Below, piece by piece: positions 43,807 to 52,100 of a DNA stretch of 64,000 nt. Every line of letters starts with the position of its first letter. The first letter of the stretch is position 1. A program made the position numbers and the translations under genes. The notes below the pieces were generated by a model. It was not told the origin of the DNA and made no database searches. It worked only from the letters and a program-made list of their open reading frames with translations. Origin of the DNA: Nocardia brasiliensis NBRC 14402 (GTDB taxonomy: Bacteria > Actinomycetota > Actinomycetes > Mycobacteriales > Mycobacteriaceae); assembly GCF_000308475.2 (NCBI RefSeq), contig NZ_BAFT02000112.1, forward strand, positions 1-64,000. Direction: 5' to 3'.

Positions 43807-45642
43807 ATGACCGGCAATCGCCAAGCACAACGAGCCTTCGACGCCGGAATTCTGTCACTCGGACTGTCCATCGAAGGACAGGAATCCGCGCGCGATCTCG
43901 AATACGCGAAGCTCGCTTTTCAGCGGGCCACCGAGTGGGACCCCACCATGTGCGACGCCTGGCTCGGTCGCGCGGCCGCGGGTGAGCTCACCAAGGACGT
44001 CTTGTTCAACATGCACCGGACCAGCACCAGCACGCTGTACCGGGAGCAGCGCAGGCTCGGCCTGCAGTCCCGCGAGCTCGCCGGCCGCTTCCTGCCCGGC
44101 CTCTATATCGACTACCCGCTGTCGAGCTACACCGAGATCTGGCTGGCCTGGGCCGCGCAACTCATCGCGGACAAGGAGTACGACGAGGCCGAGCGCGTGC
44201 TCAACGAGCTCGACGCGCACCGCAAGTCGCAGCTCAGCGATCCGGACCGGGAGATCGACAACCGCATCTGCGCCTACGTGCGCGGCGTGCTGCACTACAA
44301 CACCCAGCGCTGGCCCGATGTGATGGCGGTGCTGGCCGGTTCGGCCGAGTGGGACGATCCGTATCTCGCCGCGGGCGCGCACGTCATGGTCGGCACCGCC
44401 TGCGCCCAGCTCGGGCTGTTCGGTGAGGCGATCCGCCGGATGGAACAGGCCGAGGTGGGCCCGATCCCGGCCGCCCGATCGACCGCCATGTTCTGCCGCG
44501 GCCTGTGCCTGCGCGAATCCGGCAACGAGGAGATCGCGCAGGGCCTGTTCGAGAAGGTGTATTCGCAGGCCCCGGATTTCGAGGCGAACGCCGCCGCCAT
44601 GCGCGACCGCACCTACCGGATCAGCGTCACCTCCCGCGAGACGATCGACGCCCGCACCGACAAATGGGATCCGAACTCGGCGCCGTCGATGAAGCAGATG
44701 GAGCAGGCCGAGACCGAGGACCGCGCCAAGAAGATCCTGGCCGAGGCCCGCGCGGAGCTGGACTCCCAGATCGGCCTGTCCTCGGTGAAGACCCAGGTGG
44801 CCAAGCTGCAGTCGAGTGCGCAGATGGCGAAGATCCGCGCGGAGAAGGGCCTGGCCGCCGGCGCCCGCGGTCAACACCTGGCCTTCACCGGCCCGCCCGG
44901 TACCGGTAAGACCACGATCGCCCGCGTGGTCGCCAAGATCTATTGCGGCGTAGGCATTTTGAAGACCGACAAGGTGGTCGAGGCCAAGCGCGTCGACTTC
45001 GTCAGCCAGAACCTCGGCGGCACCGCGCTCAAGACCGAGGCGCTGATCGACAGCGCGATGGACGGCGTGCTCTTCATCGATGAGGCCTACACGCTGATCC
45101 AGACCGGTCTGCAGGGCGGCGACTCGTTCGGCCGCGAAGCCGTGGACACGCTGCTGGCCCGGATGGAGAACGACCGCGATCGGCTGGTCGTGATCATCGC
45201 CGGGTACGACGGCGAGATCGATCGCCTGCTGGCCGCCAATGACGGTCTGGCGTCCCGCTTTTCCAAGCGCGTGCAGTTCCCGTCCTACACTCCCGAGGAA
45301 CTCGGCGAGATCGGCAAGGTCATCGCGCACAAGCGCGACTCGGAGCTGTCCGACGAAGCGCTCGAACTGCTCGTCATCGCCTGCACCAAGCTCTACTCGC
45401 TGCAGAGCACCGACCAGAGCGGCCAGCCGCGTCGCGGCGTCGACCTGGCGGGTAACGGCCGGTTCATCCGCAACGTCATCGAGGCCGCCGAGGAGGAACG
45501 CGAGTTCCGGTTGGCCAACGACGAGTCACTGGACCTGGCCAATATCGACGAGTCGATGCTGATGCGCATCGAGGCCCCGGATATGCACACCGCGCTGTCG
45601 GGCATCATCGCGTCGCTGAACGTCAAGGGCTTCAACGACTGA
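43807..45642 (+). CDS. eccA: EccA, cytosolic AAA+ ATPase of the ESX system
   Basis: A 611-residue CbxX/CfqX-type protein. The N-terminal half (about 1-280) is helical and TPR-like; the AAA+ module has Walker A GPPGTGKTT (about 362), Walker B VLFIDEAYT (about 421), a sensor region 'VVIIAGYDGEIDRLL' and an arginine-bearing 'GLASRFSKRVQF'. EccA is thought to release EspG chaperones from PE/PPE substrates. Presence of eccA excludes an ESX-4-type system. It is convergent with eccB (15 bp between stops). Confidence 0.95.
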   Translation: MTGNRQAQRAFDAGILSLGLSIEGQESARDLEYAKLAFQRATEWDPTMCDAWLGRAAAGELTKDVLFNMHRTSTSTLYREQRRLGLQSRELAGRFLPGLYIDYPLSSYTEIWLAWAAQLIADKEYDEAERVLNELDAHRKSQLSDPDREIDNRICAYVRGVLHYNTQRWPDVMAVLAGSAEWDDPYLAAGAHVMVGTACAQLGLFGEAIRRMEQAEVGPIPAARSTAMFCRGLCLRESGNEEIAQGLFEKVYSQAPDFEANAAAMRDRTYRISVTSRETIDARTDKWDPNSAPSMKQMEQAETEDRAKKILAEARAELDSQIGLSSVKTQVAKLQSSAQMAKIRAEKGLAAGARGQHLAFTGPPGTGKTTIARVVAKIYCGVGILKTDKVVEAKRVDFVSQNLGGTALKTEALIDSAMDGVLFIDEAYTLIQTGLQGGDSFGREAVDTLLARMENDRDRLVVIIAGYDGEIDRLLAANDGLASRFSKRVQFPSYTPEELGEIGKVIAHKRDSELSDEALELLVIACTKLYSLQSTDQSGQPRRGVDLAGNGRFIRNVIEAAEEEREFRLANDESLDLANIDESMLMRIEAPDMHTALSGIIASLNVKGFND

Positions 45643-45657
45643 CCCCTGGCCGCCGGA

Positions 45658-47172
45658 TTACCCCGGCGGTTCCAGGGGGAGCTGGTCGCGGGCGGTGAGC
45701 GCTTCCTTCTGGGACAAAGTCGCGCCCGGCACCATCTGGCCGATGATCGGCCACGGCGCGAGGCGTGGCGTATTTCCGAGGCCGAGCACCTGCGCGGTCG
45801 CCATATCGGGGATGCCGTAGCGCACACCGTTGTCGGCGACATAGAACAGGCTGCCGCGACGCGGGCTGCCCGGTCCCATCCCGGTCACCTGGACGAATTC
45901 ACCGGTGCCCGGCGGGACGTACACCGCGTCCACATGGTCGCCGGTCCCGTCCGCGGTGGCCAGCGTGACGGTCTTGGCGGATTCCGCGATCGGCACGCGG
46001 ACCCCGGCGAGCAGCGTGATCGCCGCGCGTTCGTTCGGGCCGTCGCCCGCGTCCACCTTGCGGTTGGCCGGGGCCGTGCCCGGCGTCTTGGTCCACGCCA
46101 CACAGGTGACCGGCGCGTCCTCCGCGTTCAGGATCTTCGGCGGTTCCACCGGAAAGTCGTTGACCGGCAACGAATGCAGGATCGGCAGCCGGTCCAGTAC
46201 GTCCGGCGGCATGGTCGGGATATCGCTCATCCCGTGCGAGTCGGCGAACCGGATCACCTGCGCGGTGAACGGGCTCACCGGCTGCAGGCCCTCGGCGAGC
46301 ACCACGTACAGGCCGGGTTTGCCGTCTCCGACGTCACTGACCGAAATGACGCCGCCCACTGGGACTTTCGACAGCGGGCCCGGCCCGGGCTGCCCCGCCT
46401 GCGGGATCTGCGGCGCCGTGATCGCGGGGACTTCCGTTGTCGCGCCGAGCATTCCGGTACCGATCGGGCGGGCCCGGTGCGCGGACAGATTCAGCGCGCG
46501 CACCAGCACCGAGTTGTTGGGGTCGATCTCGGCCCGCTTGCCGTCATAGACGAGGTAGGTCTTGTCGCTGCGCTTCACCAGCAGCGCCTGGTCCGCGCCG
46601 ACCGTGCGGATCCGATCGCCGAGCTCCGGTTTGCCCGCGATGATCGTAGTGGTGCCACCGGTCGCCGAGGCCGCGCTGCCGCCCTGCGACAGTGCGATCG
46701 TCTCGCAGAGCGTCCACGCCGACCGTGAGCCCTGCGACGACCCGGGCAGCGCGCTGGGCGCGCCGGGAATACCGACCATCGGGCCGCGCGGCATGTCGTT
46801 GAGCTTGCTGTCCTTGACGCCGTGCGGCTCGGCATTGCTGCCCGTGATCAATCGGGCCGAGGCCAGGTTGAGCACCGGATGCAGCGTCTTGCTGCCGTCC
46901 TCGGCCTGCACCACGACGTACAGTGCGCCGCTCTGCTTGCCCGAGACGATCAGGTTGTCGCCGATCGCGCCCTGCGGACGCAGGAAGCCCAGGATCGCCG
47001 CACCGGCGATGATGAGGATGCCGAGCACCAAACCGACCCACAGCGAGCGCACCTGAGACCGCATGGGGTCGTGCAGCATCCGCACGTCGCGCCGCACCAG
47101 CGCGTGATCGAGTCGGCGCAACAGGAATCGATACCCGTTGACCTGGGCTCGGGTGGTCAACTGTGCCGGCAC
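45658..47172 (-). CDS. eccB: EccB of the second ESX system
   Basis: A 504-residue protein with the EccB signature N-terminus ('VNGYRFLLRRLDHALVRRDVRM', 'HDPMRSQVRS'), one transmembrane helix (about 46-68) and a periplasmic repeat region. GTG 47172 has GGAGA upstream. It is divergent from eccE with a short shared promoter region. The sequence is paralogous to EccB4 at 11990-13477. Confidence 0.93.
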   Translation of the reverse strand: MPAQLTTRAQVNGYRFLLRRLDHALVRRDVRMLHDPMRSQVRSLWVGLVLGILIIAGAAILGFLRPQGAIGDNLIVSGKQSGALYVVVQAEDGSKTLHPVLNLASARLITGSNAEPHGVKDSKLNDMPRGPMVGIPGAPSALPGSSQGSRSAWTLCETIALSQGGSAASATGGTTTIIAGKPELGDRIRTVGADQALLVKRSDKTYLVYDGKRAEIDPNNSVLVRALNLSAHRARPIGTGMLGATTEVPAITAPQIPQAGQPGPGPLSKVPVGGVISVSDVGDGKPGLYVVLAEGLQPVSPFTAQVIRFADSHGMSDIPTMPPDVLDRLPILHSLPVNDFPVEPPKILNAEDAPVTCVAWTKTPGTAPANRKVDAGDGPNERAAITLLAGVRVPIAESAKTVTLATADGTGDHVDAVYVPPGTGEFVQVTGMGPGSPRRGSLFYVADNGVRYGIPDMATAQVLGLGNTPRLAPWPIIGQMVPGATLSQKEALTARDQLPLEPPG

Positions 47173-47297
47173 AAGGTCTCCATCGAACTGTCGAGAACCA
47201 TCTTCATCGACACGGTACCGTAATTCCAGGACGGCCCTGAACCGATGAATTCATGGCTGGCGGAGTATCCGCACGGGTGGCAGACAGGGACTACGCG

Positions 47298-49091
47298 GTG
47301 ACGACGAGTGTGAACGAGACCAGGCCCGACGGGGCGACCGAGCAGGAGGGCGGTGCGGCGGCGGAGCCCGGCCGCACCTCGACCTACGACACCCTGCGCG
47401 ATCCCGAATTCTGGCTCTTCCGTGTCTATCCCTTGCGGGTGGTGGTGCCGATGGTGGTGCTCGCCGCGGCGGCGGCCTGGGTCGTCCTCGCCACCAGCGA
47501 GAACCTGTGGGCCGCGCTCGGTACCGGCGTCGGCATCGCGCTGATCGGCCTGATTCCGATCCGCGGCCGCACCCTGGCGGGCATGATCGGCGGCGCGCTG
47601 GCCCGCCGGCGCAGCGGTCTGCGGCCCGCGGACCAGCTCACCCAGGCGCCCGCCTTCGACGTGCCGTTCAGCGAGGGCGGCGGTTACGGCGTGCGCTGGG
47701 ACGGCGAACTGCTGCTCACCATGCTGCGCATCGACCCGCCGCCGGACACGATGACGCTGCTGCGCCGTGGTTCGCTCAGCACCGACCAGCTGCTGCCGCT
47801 CACCGAAATCGCCCGCTGCTTGGATCAATTCGACCTGACGCTGGCCAGCGTGGACATCGTGAGCACGGGGGCGCGCACGGCGGGCACCGGCATCATCTCG
47901 CACCTCTACGACCGCATCCTCGGCCCGCTGCCCGCCATCGCGCACCGCACCCTCTGGCTGGTGCTGCGGCTGGACCCGCTGGCCAACGCCGAGGCGGTGG
48001 ACAAGCGCGGTGGCGGCGGCACCGGCGCGCTGCGCACCGCGATGATCGCCACCCGCCGGGTGGCCAACCGGCTGGCCGCGCACGACATCGCCACCTCGGT
48101 ACTCACCGCCACCGAGATGAACACCGCGGTCCGGGAACTCACCCACGGCTTCGAGGTCGATCAACTCACCGAATCGCCGAGATCGCTGGAGTACCAAGGC
48201 CGCTACCTCACCCAGTACCAGATCGGCGCGGACATGATCGCCCCGTCCGGCCTCGCCGATATCTGGACGGTGCAGAGCCTGTCCACCACGGTGACCCTGC
48301 GGCTGCGCCCCGGGGCGAACCGGCACGACACCCGGGCCGATCACCTGGGCACCGTCGTGCTCAACGCCGTCGTCCGGTTCGACACCACCTTCGAACCCGA
48401 CGAACCGCCGCTGCCCGGCCTGCGCGAACTGCCCGGCAATCAGATGCGAATCCTGTTGGACACCTTGCCGATCGGCGCCACCGGCCGCTGGGGCTCCGAT
48501 ACCGGCTATCGCGGCACCATCGCCGCGCTCACCGATATCGCGGTACCGACGGCGGGCTGCGGGCAGTTGATCGGCGCCGACGAACTCGGCCAGGGCATCG
48601 CGGTGCCGCTGGTCGGCGAGGGCACCCGGCACCTGGAGGTCGTCGGCAATCTCGACCTGGCCCAGCAGGTGATCCTGCGCGCCACCGCGCTCGGCGCGCA
48701 CGCCATCGTGCACACCGCACGGCCAGACGCGTGGCACACCATGGTGACCAATCTCGATGCGCCGCACGTCATCTCGATCGCACCGCGCTCCGCGGGCGCC
48801 AGCTATCACGCACCCGCCGCGCCACCGCTGCCCGCCGCGCCCTACCCGAGCACGACCGTGGTGGTCTTCGACGGCATCGCGCCCACCGCGCACGCGGGCG
48901 GTGCCACGATCGTGCACGTGCGGACGCCGGACGAGCCGCCCGCACCGATCGATGCGGACGTCACGCTGATCCAGGATCCGCTCGCGCCGAACCGGATCAC
49001 CGTGCGCACCGCCACCGCGAGCGCGACCGTGTTCATGGTGACGACGCCGGACGAGATGCACTACATCGGCGAATCGCTGGCCGCACGCTGA
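47298..49091 (+). CDS. eccE: EccE of the second ESX system
   Basis: About 597 residues with two transmembrane helices near the N-terminus (about 45-85) and a cytosolic domain sharing 'LLPLTEIARCLDQFDLTL', 'ILGPLPAIAHRTLWL' and 'TAGCGQLIGADE' with the other EccE. An in-frame ATG at 47253 would add 15 residues, but GTG 47298 has AGGGA at 7 nt while the ATG has none. It is the outermost ring component of the channel in ESX-3/5 structures. Confidence 0.9.
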   Translation: MTTSVNETRPDGATEQEGGAAAEPGRTSTYDTLRDPEFWLFRVYPLRVVVPMVVLAAAAAWVVLATSENLWAALGTGVGIALIGLIPIRGRTLAGMIGGALARRRSGLRPADQLTQAPAFDVPFSEGGGYGVRWDGELLLTMLRIDPPPDTMTLLRRGSLSTDQLLPLTEIARCLDQFDLTLASVDIVSTGARTAGTGIISHLYDRILGPLPAIAHRTLWLVLRLDPLANAEAVDKRGGGGTGALRTAMIATRRVANRLAAHDIATSVLTATEMNTAVRELTHGFEVDQLTESPRSLEYQGRYLTQYQIGADMIAPSGLADIWTVQSLSTTVTLRLRPGANRHDTRADHLGTVVLNAVVRFDTTFEPDEPPLPGLRELPGNQMRILLDTLPIGATGRWGSDTGYRGTIAALTDIAVPTAGCGQLIGADELGQGIAVPLVGEGTRHLEVVGNLDLAQQVILRATALGAHAIVHTARPDAWHTMVTNLDAPHVISIAPRSAGASYHAPAAPPLPAAPYPSTTVVVFDGIAPTAHAGGATIVHVRTPDEPPAPIDADVTLIQDPLAPNRITVRTATASATVFMVTTPDEMHYIGESLAAR

Positions 49092-49164
49092 AGCACACCC
49101 GGCCCACCCGCGCGAAAGCCCGGACGGGCCGGGTCGATTCGCGCTCGATGCGCCGAAAACCGAA

Positions 49165-49200
49165 ACGGCCGACCGGAACTCGCAGGTTCCGGCCGGCCGT
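49165..49200. terminator. Stem-loop between eccE and the esx genes
   Basis: The arms acggccgaccggaac and gttccggccggccgt pair over 15 positions with one G-T-type mismatch around a 6-nt loop. It lies between convergent eccE (+) and the last esx gene (-), 15 bp beyond the latter's stop. Likely a shared terminator, though T-runs are short. Confidence 0.65.
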
Positions 49201-49215
49201 CAGGTAGCCGTCATC

Positions 49216-49509
49216 TCAGAATGCGGCGAAACCGTCGCCGACCTTGCCGTCGGCCTCGAGCGCGCGCTGCAGCGCGTTCTCGACCTGAGCACCGAGAGCA
49301 TCCAGCTTCTGCAGGGTGTCCTCCAGACCCGTGGTGAGGTTCTTGTGCGCCGCGTCGAAGCCCTGCGACGCGTTCTCACCGGTCAGGTTGTCGTGGAACG
49401 CCTTGGCGGCGTCGTTGAGCGAGTCGATCTCGCCCTTCATCTTGCCGCCGTGGTTCTGCAGGTCGCTGTACAGCTCGTTCATGGCTGCGGGATCGTAAAG
49501 GATGGTCAT
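49216..49509 (-). CDS. Esx (WXG100-family) protein, partner without Trp
   Basis: A 97-residue helical hairpin protein of ESAT-6/CFP-10 size. At the turn, where the family has W-x-G, it reads L42-T-G44 (NLTGENASQGF), so the tryptophan is missing. That is seen in one partner of some Esx pairs. It is the last gene of the long minus-strand series and pairs with the 98-residue protein 48 bp upstream. Likely exported as a heterodimer. Confidence 0.88.
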   Translation of the reverse strand: MTILYDPAAMNELYSDLQNHGGKMKGEIDSLNDAAKAFHDNLTGENASQGFDAAHKNLTTGLEDTLQKLDALGAQVENALQRALEADGKVGDGFAAF

Positions 49510-49557
49510 TCTTTATTCCTTAGAACGATGGGGTTCCGATAGAGGATGGACAGACCG

Positions 49558-49854
49558 TCAGGCCTGGTCCATGGCCTGCAGGGTCTTCTTGCCGCCGTCG
49601 ACGGCCTGCGAGAACTGGTCGAGCCGCTTGTTCAGGTCCTCGGCTTCGTCGTGCCAGTCACGGGCGACCTGAACGAACTTGTCGGACGCATCGCCCTTCC
49701 AGCCCTTCAGCACATCCTGTGCGGCCTGATCGATTTCCTTGACCGAAGTCCGCAGGTTGTTGATCGCGGTCTCCAGATCACCGACGACCTTGTCGACGCC
49801 ACCGGCCTCGACACCAACAGCCTTGCCCGAGCCACCGAGAGAGGTGAGAGACAT
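49558..49854 (-). CDS. Esx (WXG100-family) protein with W-x-G motif
   Basis: A 98-residue protein with the WXG turn at residues 52-54 (GWKGDASDKF) between two amphipathic helices. It forms a pair with the downstream Esx gene. ATG 49854 has AAAGAAAT-type purines upstream. It overlaps the 3' end of the espG reading frame as it stands, which is abnormal (see the espG entry). Confidence 0.9.
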   Translation of the reverse strand: MSLTSLGGSGKAVGVEAGGVDKVVGDLETAINNLRTSVKEIDQAAQDVLKGWKGDASDKFVQVARDWHDEAEDLNKRLDQFSQAVDGGKKTLQAMDQA

Positions 49855-50734
49855 TTCTTTGACCTTTCGTCATTTTTGTTGATCGCTGTCCCATACGAGC
49901 GATCTCGTTGCAATACGAGACAACCGAAGTTGCACCCCGAGAACTACTGAGGCAGCCACCTCCCCCGGGTAACCCCTCGATCAACGTGGCGACTGCTTGC
50001 GCAACCCGATGATCGGTACCCGGTGTGACCGTGGACCAGACCTGCTGATCCGGAGAAACCATCGGCGCCGCGACGATCCGCCCGCGAGCGGTGTCGTACA
50101 CGGCGACGGCGCCGGGCGCCCTGGTGGTCACACCATCCTCATGGGCGCACGCCACGATCTCGGCGTAGGCGTGCGTCGCACCGAAGGTCAGCCCCAAAGT
50201 GGTGGCGTCGCGATCGGTGGCACCCAAGGCATAGAGAGCGTCGGTGAGCTCGCTGGACGTCGCGGCTCCATCGAGCCGTTCGGCCAGCTCCGCTGCGGGG
50301 ACGCTGAAGTTGGGGATCTCGGCGGGCGGGCACGCGTCCATGGCCGCGAGCACCGGCCGCACCAGATCGGCGGCCGAGCCGTCGGTCCACACCGGGCGCA
50401 CGTCGAAGTCGTCGCCCGAGCGCACCGCGACGGCGTGCATGTGCGCGCGGCGCACCACACAGACTCGGCGCGAACCGTTTCCGGTGTAGATGCGGGCCGC
50501 CAGCTCCTGCTCCGGATGAGCCAGAGTGAACAGCACGTCGGCCAGCTCCGGATCCACCTCGCCGTGCGCGTCGATCAGGCCGTCGTCGATCAGCGTGGCC
50601 ACCGCCGACTCCTGCGCACGCTGCCACTCCTCGAACGAATCCTGTTGCGGCCCTACGGCCAGCGCCAGCGGCAGGGTCTGCACGCCGGCTCGGTCCGCGA
50701 CCGCGAGCAACGCGTCGTTGGTCAGCACGGTCAC
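49778..50734 (-). CDS. EspG-family PE/PPE chaperone, probable 3' frameshift
   Basis: The EspG family binds the PPE partner of PE-PPE dimers in the cytosol. 'TLPLALAVGPQQDSFEEWQ' near the start, a central 'VCVVRRAHMHAVAVRSGDDFDV' and 'VYDTARGRIVAAPMVSPDQQVWSTVTPGTDHRVAQAV' fit. The frame runs 318 residues and overlaps the next gene by 77 bp with a Cys/Arg-rich tail unlike EspG. One extra base in the five-C run at 49962-49966 would end the protein as GLPGGRWLPQ with a stop at 49944, about 262 residues, restoring normal spacing. GTG 50734 overlaps the PPE stop (GTGA). Confidence 0.8.
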   Translation of the reverse strand: MTVLTNDALLAVADRAGVQTLPLALAVGPQQDSFEEWQRAQESAVATLIDDGLIDAHGEVDPELADVLFTLAHPEQELAARIYTGNGSRRVCVVRRAHMHAVAVRSGDDFDVRPVWTDGSAADLVRPVLAAMDACPPAEIPNFSVPAAELAERLDGAATSSELTDALYALGATDRDATTLGLTFGATHAYAEIVACAHEDGVTTRAPGAVAVYDTARGRIVAAPMVSPDQQVWSTVTPGTDHRVAQAVATLIEGLPGGGGCLSSSRGATSVVSYCNEIARMGQRSTKMTKGQRNVSHLSRWLGQGCWCRGRWRRQGRR

Positions 50735-51738
50735 GGCGCACCGCCGGTCTCGGTCCGAGTCTCGGTGGGCGCCTTGGCCACTGCCTCGGTGCCGCCGAGT
50801 ACGGCTGGGGCGGCCTGGATTTCGCCTTCCAACCCGATCTGATCGGCCTCACCCGCCAGGCTGGCGCGCGGGAACCGAGCCGAATCCTGGGCTCCGCCCG
50901 CGGCGCCCATCGCGCCGGGGGCGATCGGCGCGGACTGTCCGGTCGCGGCCGTGGTGCCGACCTGCGTGCTGCGCGCCACCGGCTCGGCGGCGGTGGTCGA
51001 TTGCGAGAACACCGGCGCGCGATAGGCGGACAGCGCACGCGGCGGCAACGCGGGAATGCCGATCGAACCCACCGGCACACCGGGGAATCCCGGCATCGCC
51101 TTCGGTGCCGCGGCCGCGGCGGCCGCCGCGGACTGCTCCGCGACCAACGCCTGCTCGGGCGCGATCTTCGGCGGTTCCTGATGCTGCCACGGCGTCGCCA
51201 GCGGCTCGGCCGCCGACTCGTAGCTGCGCATCACCCGCGACGCAACGGCTTTCGCCACATCCGCGTCCGCGTCGGTATCCGCGGCGACGGCCCGGATCGG
51301 CGCGCCGAGCATGGCGCCCACGCTCTCCACCGCCTGCTGCACCTGCTTGATCTTCTCGATCTCCGCGGTGTTCGGCATGGCCAGCCTGGCCACCTCGTAC
51401 GCGGTGACCTGCGCCTGCAGGCGCGCGGCATTCGAACTCGCCGTCGCCGCCGCGTCGACCAGCCACTGCCGCAGCGTGGACACCTTCTCCATGACCTCGC
51501 CGCTGCGCCCGGACTGCCAGGCACCGCGCAGCGACGCAAGAACCTGCTCGTATTCGAGCACCGCCGCGCCGAAAACCGTGGCGAGCCGCGCCCATTCGGC
51601 GGCTGCCTCGGCCATCGGCAAGGAACCCGGCCCCGTGGTGAGGTCTTGCGCGAGCCGCTCCGGCGGCCGCGCTTCCCACACCACGCCGGTGAACCCTGGC
51701 TTCGGTGGTTCGATCATTGCTGCGCTGTGCCCTTCCAT
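50731..51738 (-). CDS. PPE-domain protein
   Basis: About 335 residues. The N-terminal about 180 residues are helical with 'EARPPERLAQDLTTGPGSLPMAEAAAEWARLATVF', carrying the Pro-Pro-Glu triplet and the A-A-W-like helix of PPE proteins, and a W-x-S-G turn (GAWQSGRSG). The C-terminal part is Ala/Pro-rich. ATG 51738 has GAGG at 8 nt; an ATG at 51717 is an alternative. It follows the PE gene by 10 bp and overlaps espG by 4 bp, the usual PE-PPE-chaperone arrangement. Confidence 0.85.
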   Translation of the reverse strand: MEGHSAAMIEPPKPGFTGVVWEARPPERLAQDLTTGPGSLPMAEAAAEWARLATVFGAAVLEYEQVLASLRGAWQSGRSGEVMEKVSTLRQWLVDAAATASSNAARLQAQVTAYEVARLAMPNTAEIEKIKQVQQAVESVGAMLGAPIRAVAADTDADADVAKAVASRVMRSYESAAEPLATPWQHQEPPKIAPEQALVAEQSAAAAAAAAPKAMPGFPGVPVGSIGIPALPPRALSAYRAPVFSQSTTAAEPVARSTQVGTTAATGQSAPIAPGAMGAAGGAQDSARFPRASLAGEADQIGLEGEIQAAPAVLGGTEAVAKAPTETRTETGGAP

Positions 51739-51748
51739 GGACCGTGCC

Positions 51749-52084
51749 TCAGACGGCCCGGCCGCCCGCGGCGTCGAAGTCCGCGACGCTGTCGGTTTCG
51801 ATCTGCGCGAACTCGTTCGTGTGCATCCGCAACGTGGCCGCCAGCTTGCGCATCTCGTGCACGCTGGCCTGCGCACTCGCCAGGTACGAGGTGGCGACCT
51901 CGTTCCCGGTCTGCGCCGCCCGGCCGGAGACTTCGTCGGCGCCTGCGGGCTGAATCCGCAAGGCCTCCTCCGCCGCCTGCAGATCCGCGGTCAGCCGGTC
52001 GGCCAGCACATCGAGTCCGTTCGATGCCTTCCCCGCCGCGACAGCGTCGAATTGAACGCTCGCGAACGCGTCTTCACCACTCAT
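51749..52084 (-). CDS. PE-like protein
   Basis: A 111-residue helical protein. The middle 'PAGADEVSGRAAQTGNEVATSYLASAQASVHEMRKLAATL' follows the PE-domain pattern (A-GADEVS---A). The N-terminal Pro-Glu dipeptide itself is not present, so 'PE-like' is safer. A C-terminal YxxxD/E export signal is not evident. ATG 52084 has GAGGAGGG upstream. It probably forms a dimer with the adjacent PPE product. Confidence 0.75.
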   Translation of the reverse strand: MSGEDAFASVQFDAVAAGKASNGLDVLADRLTADLQAAEEALRIQPAGADEVSGRAAQTGNEVATSYLASAQASVHEMRKLAATLRMHTNEFAQIETDSVADFDAAGGRAV

Positions 52085-52100
52085 GAGACCCTCCTCAAAG

